Below are positions 49,909 to 58,219 of a DNA stretch of 64,000 nucleotides, in pieces. The stretch is from Salinispora fenicalii. Lineage in GTDB: Bacteria > Actinomycetota > Actinomycetes > Mycobacteriales > Micromonosporaceae. Within the stretch, counting starts at the first letter, position 1; each line of letters starts with the position of its first letter. Both the position numbers and the translations under genes were made by a program. The notes beneath the pieces were generated by a model. The model made no database searches, had not been told where the DNA came from, and saw only the letters and a list, made by a program, of their open reading frames with translations. Location: assembly GCF_000514815.1 (NCBI RefSeq), contig NZ_KI911471.1, positions 311,062 through 375,061 on the forward strand, read 5' to 3'.

Positions 49909-51558
49909 TCAGCCGTGGGACGGCTCGGCGATGTCCAACGCGGCCAGGTACCCGAAGGTCATTGCTGGGCCGAGCGTCGACCCTGCTCCGGCGTAGCCCT
50001 TCCCCATGACGGCCGCGCTCGCGTTGCCCGCGGCGTAGAGGCCGGGAATGACCGTGCCGTCTTCCCGCAACGCCCGGCCCCGCTCGTCGGTTCGGACGCC
50101 GCCGTTGGTGCCGAGGTCGCCGGGGACGATCCGCATCGCGTAGAACGGTGGCAGCACCAGTGCGGCCAGACATGCGTTCGGTTTGTTCGTCGGATCGGCG
50201 TAGTAGTGGTCGTAGTCGCTCTCGCCCCGATGGAAGTCCGTGTCGTTACCCGCCTCGGCGAAGGTGTTGAAGCGTTTGACGGTGTTGCTCAAGGCCGTTG
50301 CGGGGACGCCGATCTTGTCGGCCAGGCCCTTGATGGTCCAGGACCAGAACAGGGCGCCGGAGTCGTACCACTCGCGGGGGTAGGGCAGCAGCGGTGGGAG
50401 GTCGCGGAACAGGTAACGGTTGCGGTACCGCTGATCCGTGATCATCCAGGCCGGGAAGGCGTCCTGCGCGTACATGGCGCGCACCACGTCGCCGTACGGG
50501 GCGGCCTCGTTGACGAACCGCTCCCCGGCCGGGTTGACGAAGATGTTCCCCGGCAGCGTCCGTTCGGAGAGACAGAAGTAGGGGCCGGTCGGCAACGGGA
50601 TCATCGGCCCCCACCAGGCGCTGTCCATGAGGTCCAGTGCGGCGCCGACCTCGGCGCAGGCCCGGATGCCGTCCCCGGTGTTCGATGCCGCGCCGACCGT
50701 CCAATCAGTGCCGGTGGGAGCTTCCTGGTACTGCTTGCGCATCGCCTCGTTGTGCTCGAAGCCGCCGGACCCGACGATGACTCCGCGCCGGGCGGTGAGG
50801 AGTAACTCTTCGCCGTCCCGGATCACCCGTACCCCGGTGACTCGCCCTTCGGTGACGACCAGTTCGGTCAGGGGGGTGTTCAGCCAGACCGGTACGTCGG
50901 CGGCGAGCAGGCCGGCCCGCAGCCCGCCCGCGAGCGCCTGGCCCATGGTTATCGGCTTCTCTCCCTTGGCCCATGCCGCCAGGTAGCGCTGGACGATCTC
51001 CGTGGCCGTTGCCAGCCCGCGGGGGTGGCGGGCGATGAGGGCCAGCCACTTGTAGTCGACGTCCATGACCACGGTGCCCGGCGGAGTGGCCATGTAGGGC
51101 GGGTTCAGGGCGGCGTACTCGGCGCCGAGGACATTGGCGTCGAGCGGTTGCGGCTCGATCGACCGACCGTTGGGCAGGCCGCCGGGCAACTCGGGGTAGT
51201 AGTCGGAGTAGCCCTCCATCCAGGCGAACCGCAGCGGTGTGTGCTCCAACAGGAAGGAGATCATGGCCGGCCCGGCCGAGAGGTAGGCCTCCAGGCGGGT
51301 CGCGGGGACCTCGTCCCCGACGACCGCGTCCAAGTATTCGCTGGCCTTGGCGGGAGTGTCCGGCACTCCGGCATCGAGGAGCACCTCGTTGTTGGGTATC
51401 CAGATTCCGGCCCCGGAGCGGGCGGTGGAACCGCCGTAGACGTCGGCTTTCTCCACCACCACGGTCTGCAGGCCGCGTTTCGCCGCGGTAAGCGCACCCA
51501 CCATGCCGGCCGCACCGGCTCCCACCACCACTACGTCGTACTCGACCACGGTCGTCAT
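49909..51558 (-). CDS. kstD: 3-ketosteroid delta-1-dehydrogenase, copy 2
   Basis: 549-residue flavoprotein: VVVGAGAAGMVGALTAAKRGLQTVVVEKADVYGGSTARSGAGIWIPNNEVLLDAGV near the start, GSGGFEHNEAMRKQYQ, NTGDGIRACAEVGAALDLMDSAWWGP, GDLGTNGGVRTDERGRAL and the C-terminal GKGYAGAGSTLGPAMTFGYLAALDIA with the catalytic Tyr and the Gly four residues on. It is similar in length and layout to M. tuberculosis KstD and to the copy at 8.7-10.3 kb. ATG 51558 follows a G-rich site. A KstR-type operator lies 30 bp upstream. Confidence 0.92.
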   Translation of the reverse strand: MTTVVEYDVVVVGAGAAGMVGALTAAKRGLQTVVVEKADVYGGSTARSGAGIWIPNNEVLLDAGVPDTPAKASEYLDAVVGDEVPATRLEAYLSAGPAMISFLLEHTPLRFAWMEGYSDYYPELPGGLPNGRSIEPQPLDANVLGAEYAALNPPYMATPPGTVVMDVDYKWLALIARHPRGLATATEIVQRYLAAWAKGEKPITMGQALAGGLRAGLLAADVPVWLNTPLTELVVTEGRVTGVRVIRDGEELLLTARRGVIVGSGGFEHNEAMRKQYQEAPTGTDWTVGAASNTGDGIRACAEVGAALDLMDSAWWGPMIPLPTGPYFCLSERTLPGNIFVNPAGERFVNEAAPYGDVVRAMYAQDAFPAWMITDQRYRNRYLFRDLPPLLPYPREWYDSGALFWSWTIKGLADKIGVPATALSNTVKRFNTFAEAGNDTDFHRGESDYDHYYADPTNKPNACLAALVLPPFYAMRIVPGDLGTNGGVRTDERGRALREDGTVIPGLYAAGNASAAVMGKGYAGAGSTLGPAMTFGYLAALDIAEPSHG

Positions 51559-51587
51559 CGGACCCCCAGCCCAGCGGAAACAGATGG

Positions 51588-51601
51588 TGGAACACGTTAC
51601 T
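51588..51601. promoter_or_regulatory. KstR-type operator before kstD copy 2
   Basis: TGGAACACGTTACT, core AAC-AC-GTT, 30 bp from the ATG at 51558. It may also reach the divergent thioesterase gene, 190 bp away. Confidence 0.7.
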
Positions 51602-51788
51602 GTATTTAGATCGGTGCCGGGAGGTATTGCATGTACGAACTTCAATTTGAACGTTGATCTTGATTGCGTCAACCGGTGGTCGCGGGGATGCCCGGTCCGG
51701 ATCGCCGCGAGCGACACGGACGCGATCGAGCCGGCATCAGAACGGTGTCATGATGGCCGTCAACGGCTCAAGAACGAGGTGCACGACG

Positions 51789-52517
51789 GTGACGATGAGT
51801 AGGTCGAACCACGAGCGTTGGCGCAGCCATCACCCCATGCGGGAGCAGCGGGACGCCAGCCCCTCTCTGCTGGACCGGCGGGAGGCCATCGCGGAGTTGG
51901 GAGATGCCTTACGCGACCTGGTTGAGCAGGCGGTCACCACGGAGGTTCCGGCAGACCAACTCCGCCAGGTCACCGCCGACCTGCGCCGAGCGGCTCGTCC
52001 GTTGGCCACGCGCGAGCGGGAGGTTACCCGGATACCGAGCGCCGACGACCTGTTGGGTGGCGTCCGGATGTACAACCCGGTTACCGGCGTCGGCAGTGCG
52101 CTGGCCCCGCCGATGCGCATCGACCTGGTCGACGGGGTCGCGGTGGGCGCGTGCACCCTTGGGCCGGCCTTCGAGGGGCCGCCCCGGTACGCCCATGGCG
52201 GAGTCAGTGCCCAACTGCTGGACCAGCTACTCGGTTACGTGGCGAGTGCCACCGGCAACGCGGGGATGACCGTCCGGCTCGACACCCGGTATCGAGCACC
52301 TATCCCGTTGCGTACTCCGCTGCATCTGACGGCCCGCGTCACCGCCGTGGACGGCCGAAAGACCACCGCCCATGGCGGCATCGCGACCGCCGCCCACCCC
52401 GACGACCTGTTGGTCGAGGCGACCGGGGTGTTCGTCGCGCCACGACCGGAACAGTCCTGGCGGCTCTTCGGCGCGGCTCATTGGGACACCGTCGACCGAG
52501 CCGTCGAGTACGACTGA
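51789..52517 (+). CDS. Hotdog-fold thioesterase (PaaI type)
   Basis: 242 residues. An N-terminal helical part of about 70 residues (LGDALRDLVEQAVTTEVPADQLRQVTADLRRAARPL) precedes the hotdog domain: GPPRYAHGGVSAQLLDQLLGYVA with the HGG active-site turn, TVRLDTRYRAPIPLRTPLHLTARVT and ATGVFVAPRPEQ. It would hydrolyse an acyl-CoA. GTG 51789 has GAGGT eight bases upstream; ATG 51795 is an alternative. It is divergent from kstD copy 2. Clearance of stalled steroid CoA esters is a reasonable guess. Confidence 0.82.
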   Translation: MTMSRSNHERWRSHHPMREQRDASPSLLDRREAIAELGDALRDLVEQAVTTEVPADQLRQVTADLRRAARPLATREREVTRIPSADDLLGGVRMYNPVTGVGSALAPPMRIDLVDGVAVGACTLGPAFEGPPRYAHGGVSAQLLDQLLGYVASATGNAGMTVRLDTRYRAPIPLRTPLHLTARVTAVDGRKTTAHGGIATAAHPDDLLVEATGVFVAPRPEQSWRLFGAAHWDTVDRAVEYD

Positions 52518-52556
52518 CGCCGCCGCGGAGCCGCCGTGGTTTGTGGAGGCGGCCGG

Positions 52557-53297
52557 CTATGCCACGACCCCGGTGCGGCAGAGGAGCATGAGCTGCTGGA
52601 GGGTGAGCTCCTGCGTGTACGCCGCAGCGTGACTGCTGGCCCAGCTGAAGACAGTCTCGGCTGGCTGTTGGTTTGGCGTGCCCGGCGTCACGTCGTAGCC
52701 GTCGGAGGCGACGATCTTCTCGATCATCCTGGCGAGTTCGGCGGGACCACTGCCCGGGTAGCCGGTGCTGTAACCGGCGGTCTGCTTCTCGGGCAGGATA
52801 TGCAGGGTGCCGCGGTCGGTGCGGGCCCAGACCATGTCGGCCTCTCGGTCGATGATGAGTGCGGCCAGCTGCTCGCCGTCGGGAAGTGCCAGGGGAGCGT
52901 AGGTGTGATGCTCCCAGTGCTCGTGGTTGCCAGTGACCGTCCGATAGTGGTGCACGGCGACGGGTAGCCAGGTGATCGGGTCACGGAAGGCTCGCCAGCA
53001 CACGCAGCCGTCGCCCGCGACCGCGGAGGGGGAGTCGGGGTCGTCGTAGACGCAGGGATGCCAGAGCTGGGGCGCCTCGTCCGGGGTGAGGAGGGTGACG
53101 TGCAGGGCGTCCGGGGTGCAGGGCGTGAGTCGGTCCCGCCATTCGGACGCGTATCGGCTGGCGTAGGTATCGAGCTGCTGCCCCGCGTTGATGGCGCCAC
53201 CGATGTACGCGGGTGGTTCGATGTAGAGCATGAAGTGCCAGTAGCCCCGCTCCGGGCTGTGGGCGAGATGCAGGTCCCGGTCGTGCTGATAGGTCAT
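52557..53297 (-). CDS. Protein of unknown function
   Basis: 246 residues, not recognised. It is acidic, aromatic-rich and has no signal peptide or membrane helix. Features: a WHFMLYIEPPAYIGGAINAGQQLDTYASRYASEW block, several Trp, and a patterned HHYRTVTGNHEHWEHHTYAP stretch with many His that might bind metal. It overlaps the 102-residue gene upstream by four bases (operon). The pair separates the thioesterase from kstR and has no evident link to steroids, so it may be an accessory insertion. Confidence 0.7.
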   Translation of the reverse strand: MTYQHDRDLHLAHSPERGYWHFMLYIEPPAYIGGAINAGQQLDTYASRYASEWRDRLTPCTPDALHVTLLTPDEAPQLWHPCVYDDPDSPSAVAGDGCVCWRAFRDPITWLPVAVHHYRTVTGNHEHWEHHTYAPLALPDGEQLAALIIDREADMVWARTDRGTLHILPEKQTAGYSTGYPGSGPAELARMIEKIVASDGYDVTPGTPNQQPAETVFSWASSHAAAYTQELTLQQLMLLCRTGVVA

Positions 53298-53602
53298 TGT
53301 GGGTGCTCTCCTGTCCTTCCCGGCGGATACCCTGCATCGGCAACGCCAGACCGGCTTCCTACCGGCGGATCCGACGTGACAGGCCCACCAGCGGAGAGCT
53401 CAGCCCGCTCGGCGCCGCCGTTGACGGCGGCGTCGCGGACGAGAAGAACGGAAACGCCGTCGTGGGCAACGATCGCATCATCCGGGTAGTCCCTCCCCGT
53501 CACATTGTTGACCCAGCCGGGAGTGTGGCCCGCATGGAGCCCGTGGTGCGCTTCCGACCTTCGCCCAGCACCGTAGGACAAGCCGAGTGACTGCGCCACC
53601 AC
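53294..53602 (-). CDS. Small protein of unknown function
   Basis: 102 residues. PGWVNNVTGRDYPDDAIVAHDGVSVLLVRDAAVNGG in the middle is the most protein-like part (alternating beta strands); the ends are Gly/Pro/Ser-rich. No family recognised and the start is uncertain. It shares a four-base overlap with the next gene, which is the main support that it is translated. Confidence 0.5.
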   Translation of the reverse strand: MVAQSLGLSYGAGRRSEAHHGLHAGHTPGWVNNVTGRDYPDDAIVAHDGVSVLLVRDAAVNGGAERAELSAGGPVTSDPPVGSRSGVADAGYPPGRTGEHPQ

Positions 53603-53716
53603 CTAAGGTGAGTATCTATCGATTACTGGGAATCGACCCCTGGTCACCTTGTGGACCGGGGGTCGGTGTCGTCGCGACCCGAAGGTGGCGAGCCCAGGCT
53701 TCGCCGCCGTGGCCGA

Positions 53717-53784
53717 CGATCCAGGCGTTCGCCGTCAGCCACGTCTCCGTCGATCCAGGCGTTCGCCGTCAGCCACGTCTCCGT
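53717..53784. repeat. Perfect 34-bp tandem duplication at the 3' end of kstR
   Basis: Two identical copies, 53717-53750 and 53751-53784, each beginning CGATCCAGGCGTTCGCCGTC. The second copy ends exactly at the first base of the kstR stop triplet. It is a recent duplication or a slippage tract. Confidence 0.9.
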
Positions 53785-54401
53785 CAGCGCAGCAACAGGC
53801 GGGCGGCGAGTTCGAGGTGCTCGTGCACGTCGTTGGCCGAGGCTCGCCGGGTCACCCAGGCGACCAGGCTGGATAGCCAGACATCGCCGATGACGCGGGC
53901 CTTGGCCCGGTCGTCCGCCGAGGGCTTGCCGTCGCGCATGGCCAGGATGAACATGTCTTCCATGAGTCGGGCGACGGCGTTGACCTCGGTGGCGGCGGTC
54001 GGGTCGGCGAACATGAACGCCCGGGTCATGGCTTCGGTGAGCATAGGGTCGCGCTGCATGGCGCGGGTGACCCGGCCGAGGACGAACGCGGTCCGCTCGT
54101 GTGCCGTCTCGCCCGGAATGGCGGTGCGACGGAGCCGGTCCTGCGTCCGCTCGAACTCTCTGGCCAGGGCGGAGACCAGAAGGTGGATTTTGGAGGGGAA
54201 GTAGCGGTACAACGTGCCGAGGGCGACGTTGGCGTGTTCGGCGACGGCGCGCATCTGCACCGCGTCGTATCCACCCCTGGAGGCCAGGACGAGGGTGGCG
54301 TCCAGGATGCGCCGTCGACGCTCACGCTGCGCCGCCGATCCTTGCTCGGCGTCGGTCAGGCTCCCCGCGCCCGGGCTTCTGGTGTGTGTTCTTGACGCCA
54401 C
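53784..54401 (-). CDS. kstR: KstR, TetR-family repressor of cholesterol catabolism
   Basis: 205 residues. The HTH region (RRRRILDATLVLASRGGYDAVQMRAVAEHANVALGTLYRYFPSKIHLLVSALAREF) and the helices AMQRDPMLTEAMTRAFMFADPTAATEV and ARVIGDVWLSSLVAWVTRRASANDVHEHLELAARLLL follow M. tuberculosis KstR almost residue by residue. KstR is released from DNA by a 3-oxo-cholestenoyl-type CoA ester. GTG 54401 follows GGAAGG eight bases upstream. A perfect KstR palindrome lies 103 bp upstream, between kstR and fadE34, so it probably represses itself. fadE34 and kstR are neighbours in M. tuberculosis too (Rv3573c-Rv3574). Confidence 0.95.
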   Translation of the reverse strand: MASRTHTRSPGAGSLTDAEQGSAAQRERRRRILDATLVLASRGGYDAVQMRAVAEHANVALGTLYRYFPSKIHLLVSALAREFERTQDRLRRTAIPGETAHERTAFVLGRVTRAMQRDPMLTEAMTRAFMFADPTAATEVNAVARLMEDMFILAMRDGKPSADDRAKARVIGDVWLSSLVAWVTRRASANDVHEHLELAARLLLR

Positions 54402-54503
54402 CGTCTTGCCTTCCGTGATCTTGGTCGAATTGGCAGCGGTTTGCCACCCCAAGTCTAGCAACGGGTGGGACGCCGTGCGTTCAGGGCGGCTGGCGACACA
54501 GGG

Positions 54504-54517
54504 TAGAACATGTTCTA
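54504..54517. promoter_or_regulatory. KstR operator between kstR and fadE34
   Basis: TAGAACATGTTCTA is a perfect palindrome, 33 bp before the fadE34 start and 103 bp before that of kstR. Confidence 0.93.
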
Positions 54518-54549
54518 CTAGCGTGAGATGTTCGGAGTGGGGAGGGTCG

Positions 54550-56799
54550 ATGCCGATCGCGATGACCACCGACCAGTTGGCGCTCCAGGACGCGATCCAG
54601 CGGTGGGCTGTGGGGGCCAACGCCCTGGCCACCGTACGCGCGCTGGAGAACGGGCCGTCCGCGCAGGCCGATCGGCACTGGGCCGGCCTTGCCGGCCTTG
54701 GCTGCTTTGCCCTGGCCGTGCCGGAGCAGCTCGGCGGTGACGGTGGCCGAGTCAGCGAGTTGGCCGCCGTGCTGGAGCAGATCACTGTTGCCCTGGTCCC
54801 CGGCCCGATCATGCCCACCCTGCTCGCGACGCTGGCGCTCGCGTCTCCCGGGCCGATGCCCGCCGCGAAGAGCCTGCTGCCGGACCTCGCGGCCGGCAAG
54901 GTCTCGGTCGGGGTGGCGCTCACCCCAGGTGCGTTGACGGCCGTGCCGGCCGCCGGGGGCGGATACCGGGTGACCGGCCAGGTCAACGCCGTACTCGGCG
55001 CGGGGGGCACCAGCCACCTGATGCTGACCGCTGGCACCGGAACCGAAACGTTGTCGTTCGTGCTCGACTCGGAGCACGAGGGGGTTCGCCTCACCGCACG
55101 TACGCCGGTGGATTTCTCCCGGCCCCTGGCCGACGTGCGGTTGGCGGGAGTGCTCGTCAGGCCCGATCAGCTCCTGCCCACACCCGGGCCGGACCGACTC
55201 CGCGACTGCGCGGCGCTGCTGGCCGCGGTGGAGGCGGCAGCGGTGGCCTCCTGGTGCCTGCGCACCGCCACCGAGCATGCCAAGGTGCGGCGCCAGTTTG
55301 ATCAGGCGATCGGATCGTTCCAGGCGGTCGGGCACCTCTGCGCCGGGATGCTCTGCCGGGCGGAACGGGCCACCGCGGTGGCCTGGGACGCGGCCCGCGC
55401 CTACGACCAGGCGCCGGAGGAGCTTCCCCTAGCCGCCGCCACCGCAGCCGCGATCGCCCTCGATGCAGCGGTGGACAACGCCAAAGACTGTATTCAGGTA
55501 CTCGGGGGGATCGGGTTCACCTGGGAGCACGACGCCCACCTCTACCTGCGTCGAGCACTTGCCCTGCGACAGCTGCTCGGCGGCGGTGCCCAATGGCGGC
55601 AGCGTTGCGCGGAGCTGACGCTGGCCGGGTCGCGTCGGCACGTGTGGGCGGTCGGCGACGAGCTTCAGGCCGCAACGGAAGCGGCCCCACCGTCGTCCGG
55701 AGCCCGGACCGACACTGACTCCGCGGACCGGCTGGCGGTGCGCGCCCAGCTCCGGGCGATCGCGCAGCTTCCCGAGGCCCAGCGCCGTGCCCGGTTGGCG
55801 GCCGCGGGCTACCTCGCACCACACTGGCCGGCACCGTACGGCATCGACGCCTCGCCCGCCCAGCAACTGCTGCTCGACGAGGAGCTGGATCTGGCCGGCA
55901 TCGTGCGCCCGGACCTGGCGATCGGCGGCTGGGCCGTCCCCACGATTCTGCACCACGGCAGTGCCGCCCAGCGGGATCGGTTCGCCGGCCCGTCCCTGCG
56001 GGGCGAGATCACCTGGTGTCAGCTCTTCAGCGAGCCGGAGGCCGGCTCGGACCTGGCCTCGCTGCGCACCCGCGCGAACCGGGTTCCGGGTGGTTGGCGG
56101 TTGTCCGGCCAGAAGGTCTGGACGTCGCTGGCGGCCGAGGCGGACTGGGCGATCTGCCTGGCCCGCACCGATTCCACGGCGAGCAAGCATCGTGGTCTGA
56201 CCTACTTCCTGGTCGACATGCGCAGCCCCGGTATCGAGATTCGCCCGTTGCGCGAGATCACCGGGCGGTCGGTCTTCAACGAGGTCTTCCTGGACGACGT
56301 CTTCGTCCCCGACGAGGCTGTGGTGGGCGAACCAGGACAGGGCTGGCGGCTGGCCCGGGCGACGCTCTCCTACGAGCGGGTCGCGATGGGGCGCGGCCCC
56401 GGATTCGGTGCCGACGTGGACCGACTGGTCCGGATGGTGGGTGCCGGTGGACTCGCCAGCGAGCCGGGGATGCGGGAACGCCTGGGTGGCCACATCGCGG
56501 ACGGTCTCGCTGTCTCCCTGGTGGAGTGCCGGGCCACGCTACGGCAGCTCGGTGCTGATCGAGGTGGGCCGGAGTCGGCGGTGGCCAAGTTGATTGGGGT
56601 CAGCCATCGACAGGCGGTGGCCGAGACGGCGCTGACGCTCTGTGGTCCGGACGGTGCCGCGGCCGACGGCGCGAGTCTGGAGCCGATCCACCACTTCCTC
56701 CTCACCCGATGCCTCAGCATCGCTGGCGGAACCACCCAGATTCTGCTGTCCCTGGTGGCCGAACGGGTGCTTGGCCTGCCCCGGGCAACCATGGGCTGA
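54550..56799 (+). CDS. fadE34: Double acyl-CoA dehydrogenase FadE34 (ChsE3)
   Basis: 749 residues: two fused acyl-CoA dehydrogenase units. The first (about 1-365) has RRQFDQAIGSFQAVGHL and DCIQVLGGIGFTWEHDAHLYLRR. The second (about 390-745) has WCQLFSEPEAGSDLASLRTRA, GWRLSGQKVWTSLAAEADWAICLART and the end SIAGGTTQILLSLVAERVLGLPR. M. tuberculosis FadE34 (ChsE3) has the same tandem build and acts on the C5 steroid side-chain CoA ester. Adjacent to kstR. It is followed after 41 bases by chsH2-chsH1-ltp2, a joining not found in M. tuberculosis. Confidence 0.93.
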   Translation: MPIAMTTDQLALQDAIQRWAVGANALATVRALENGPSAQADRHWAGLAGLGCFALAVPEQLGGDGGRVSELAAVLEQITVALVPGPIMPTLLATLALASPGPMPAAKSLLPDLAAGKVSVGVALTPGALTAVPAAGGGYRVTGQVNAVLGAGGTSHLMLTAGTGTETLSFVLDSEHEGVRLTARTPVDFSRPLADVRLAGVLVRPDQLLPTPGPDRLRDCAALLAAVEAAAVASWCLRTATEHAKVRRQFDQAIGSFQAVGHLCAGMLCRAERATAVAWDAARAYDQAPEELPLAAATAAAIALDAAVDNAKDCIQVLGGIGFTWEHDAHLYLRRALALRQLLGGGAQWRQRCAELTLAGSRRHVWAVGDELQAATEAAPPSSGARTDTDSADRLAVRAQLRAIAQLPEAQRRARLAAAGYLAPHWPAPYGIDASPAQQLLLDEELDLAGIVRPDLAIGGWAVPTILHHGSAAQRDRFAGPSLRGEITWCQLFSEPEAGSDLASLRTRANRVPGGWRLSGQKVWTSLAAEADWAICLARTDSTASKHRGLTYFLVDMRSPGIEIRPLREITGRSVFNEVFLDDVFVPDEAVVGEPGQGWRLARATLSYERVAMGRGPGFGADVDRLVRMVGAGGLASEPGMRERLGGHIADGLAVSLVECRATLRQLGADRGGPESAVAKLIGVSHRQAVAETALTLCGPDGAAADGASLEPIHHFLLTRCLSIAGGTTQILLSLVAERVLGLPRATMG

Positions 56800-56840
56800 G
56801 TGCGGATCAGGCCAGCTACAGCGGGAGAAGGGAGGAGCCG

Positions 56841-57833
56841 ATGGAGGGCACCATCCGCGCCGCCGCGGAGCGGATCCGGGCTGCCGGTGCGGGGCCGGCC
56901 CGGCCGGGCCGCGACCCGGTCAACCTACCGATGATCCGGAACTGGCTGGAGGCGATCGGCGACCGCAATCCGCGCTACGAGCAGGACGGCGTGGCGCCGC
57001 CAGCGATGACGCAGGTCTGGACGATGCGCGGCCTACATCCGGTCGTGGAGCCCGCCGATCCGCTGTCGGCCATGTCCGCCGTACTCGATCAGGCCGGGTT
57101 CACCTCGGTGGTGGCGACGAACTGCGAGCAGACGTACCACCGGTATCTGCGCGACGGTGAACGGGTCGAGGTGCGCAGCCGGCTGGTAGACGTGCGTGGA
57201 CCGAAGCGAACAGCGCTCGGCGAGGGCTGGTTTGTCACCACCGACAGCACCTGGTACGTCGGTGCGGAGGCCGTGGCGTCGATGACTTTCCGGGTGCTCA
57301 AGTTCCGGCCGCCGGGCTCCACCGCGACCGCCCCGGCGTCCGAGCGGGCCCCAGCAGCAGCGTCCGAGCGGGTCCCGGCGGTGGTGTCCGAGCGGGCTTC
57401 GGGGGTGGCGTTCGAGCGGGCCGCGGCAGCGGTGGCGTCCGACGCGCTGCGGCCGGTCGTCACCCGGGACACCGCCTTCTTCTGGGCCGGCACCGCCGCC
57501 GGCGAGCTGCGCATTCAGCGGTGTGGCGGTTGCGGAGAACTGCGACATCCGCCGGGGCCGGTCTGCCGACAGTGCGGCGCCGACCGCCAGGACCACCTGG
57601 TCGCTCGCGGTACGGGTGAGATCTTCAGCTTCGTGGTGCACCGCCACCCGCCGGTGCCGGGGCGGCGGTTGCCGATCGTGGTCGCGTTGGTGGAGTTGAC
57701 CGAAGGGGTACGGATGGTGGGCGAGGTGCTCGGAGCAGACCCGAGGCAGGTGCGGATCGGCGCCACGGTCCAAGTCGACTTCGTCCGCGTGGACACCGAG
57801 CTGACCCTGCCCGCATGGCGGCTGCTGCCATGA
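56841..57833 (+). CDS. chsH2: ChsH2, MaoC-like and DUF35 subunit
   Basis: 330 residues. An N-terminal MaoC_dehydrat_N-like hotdog covers about 1-155 (PMIRNWLEAIGDRNPRY, APPAMTQVWTM), the C-terminal DUF35 part is about 205-330 with the zinc knuckle Cys228, Cys231, Cys242, Cys245 and an OB fold. Between them is a repetitive linker (about 165-200) with three SER/FER-x-A/P units. With ChsH1 it forms the hydratase for the 3-carbon side chain; its DUF35 part binds Ltp2, making a hydratase-aldolase. GGAGGAG precedes the ATG. ATGA overlap with chsH1. Confidence 0.92.
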   Translation: MEGTIRAAAERIRAAGAGPARPGRDPVNLPMIRNWLEAIGDRNPRYEQDGVAPPAMTQVWTMRGLHPVVEPADPLSAMSAVLDQAGFTSVVATNCEQTYHRYLRDGERVEVRSRLVDVRGPKRTALGEGWFVTTDSTWYVGAEAVASMTFRVLKFRPPGSTATAPASERAPAAASERVPAVVSERASGVAFERAAAAVASDALRPVVTRDTAFFWAGTAAGELRIQRCGGCGELRHPPGPVCRQCGADRQDHLVARGTGEIFSFVVHRHPPVPGRRLPIVVALVELTEGVRMVGEVLGADPRQVRIGATVQVDFVRVDTELTLPAWRLLP

Positions 57834-58219
57834 GCGTGGCGGTCGGCATCGTCCTGCCGGAACTGCGGATCCCGGTCACCCCGACCTTCGTGATCAGCAC
57901 CGCTGTCGCCACCCGGGACTTCCAGGATGTGCACCACGATCGGGACCAGGCCGTTCGGCGGGGCTCGAAGGACATCTTCCTCAACATCTTGACCACGACC
58001 GGACTGGTGCAGCGGTACGTGACCGACTGGGCGGGAGCGACGGCGATGGTGCACAGCGTCGCGATCCGGCTCGGGGCGCCGTGCTACGCGTACGACACGC
58101 TCGTCCTGACCGGCCAGGTGACGCAGGCGTCGTCAACCGGATGCGTGGTGGCCGTGGTGGGACGGGTTACCGGGGGCGATCACGTCACCGGACAGGTTGA
58201 GGTCGGGAGGCTTCCGTGA
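57830..58219 (+). CDS. chsH1: ChsH1, MaoC-like hydratase subunit
   Basis: 129 residues, one hotdog domain with the catalytic TRDFQDVHHDRDQAVRRGSKDIFLNILTTTGLVQRYVTDW (Asp and His of the D-x4-H hydratase motif). This is the active subunit of the ChsH1-ChsH2 hydratase acting on the 3-carbon side-chain enoyl-CoA. It is preferred from ATG 57830, overlapping chsH2 by four bases, and overlaps ltp2 by four at its other end. Confidence 0.92.
   Translation: MSVAVGIVLPELRIPVTPTFVISTAVATRDFQDVHHDRDQAVRRGSKDIFLNILTTTGLVQRYVTDWAGATAMVHSVAIRLGAPCYAYDTLVLTGQVTQASSTGCVVAVVGRVTGGDHVTGQVEVGRLP

Noticed and set aside
54402..55094. Long N-terminal extension of kstR
   Set aside because: It would run through the operator and into fadE34 and adds no TetR-like sequence.
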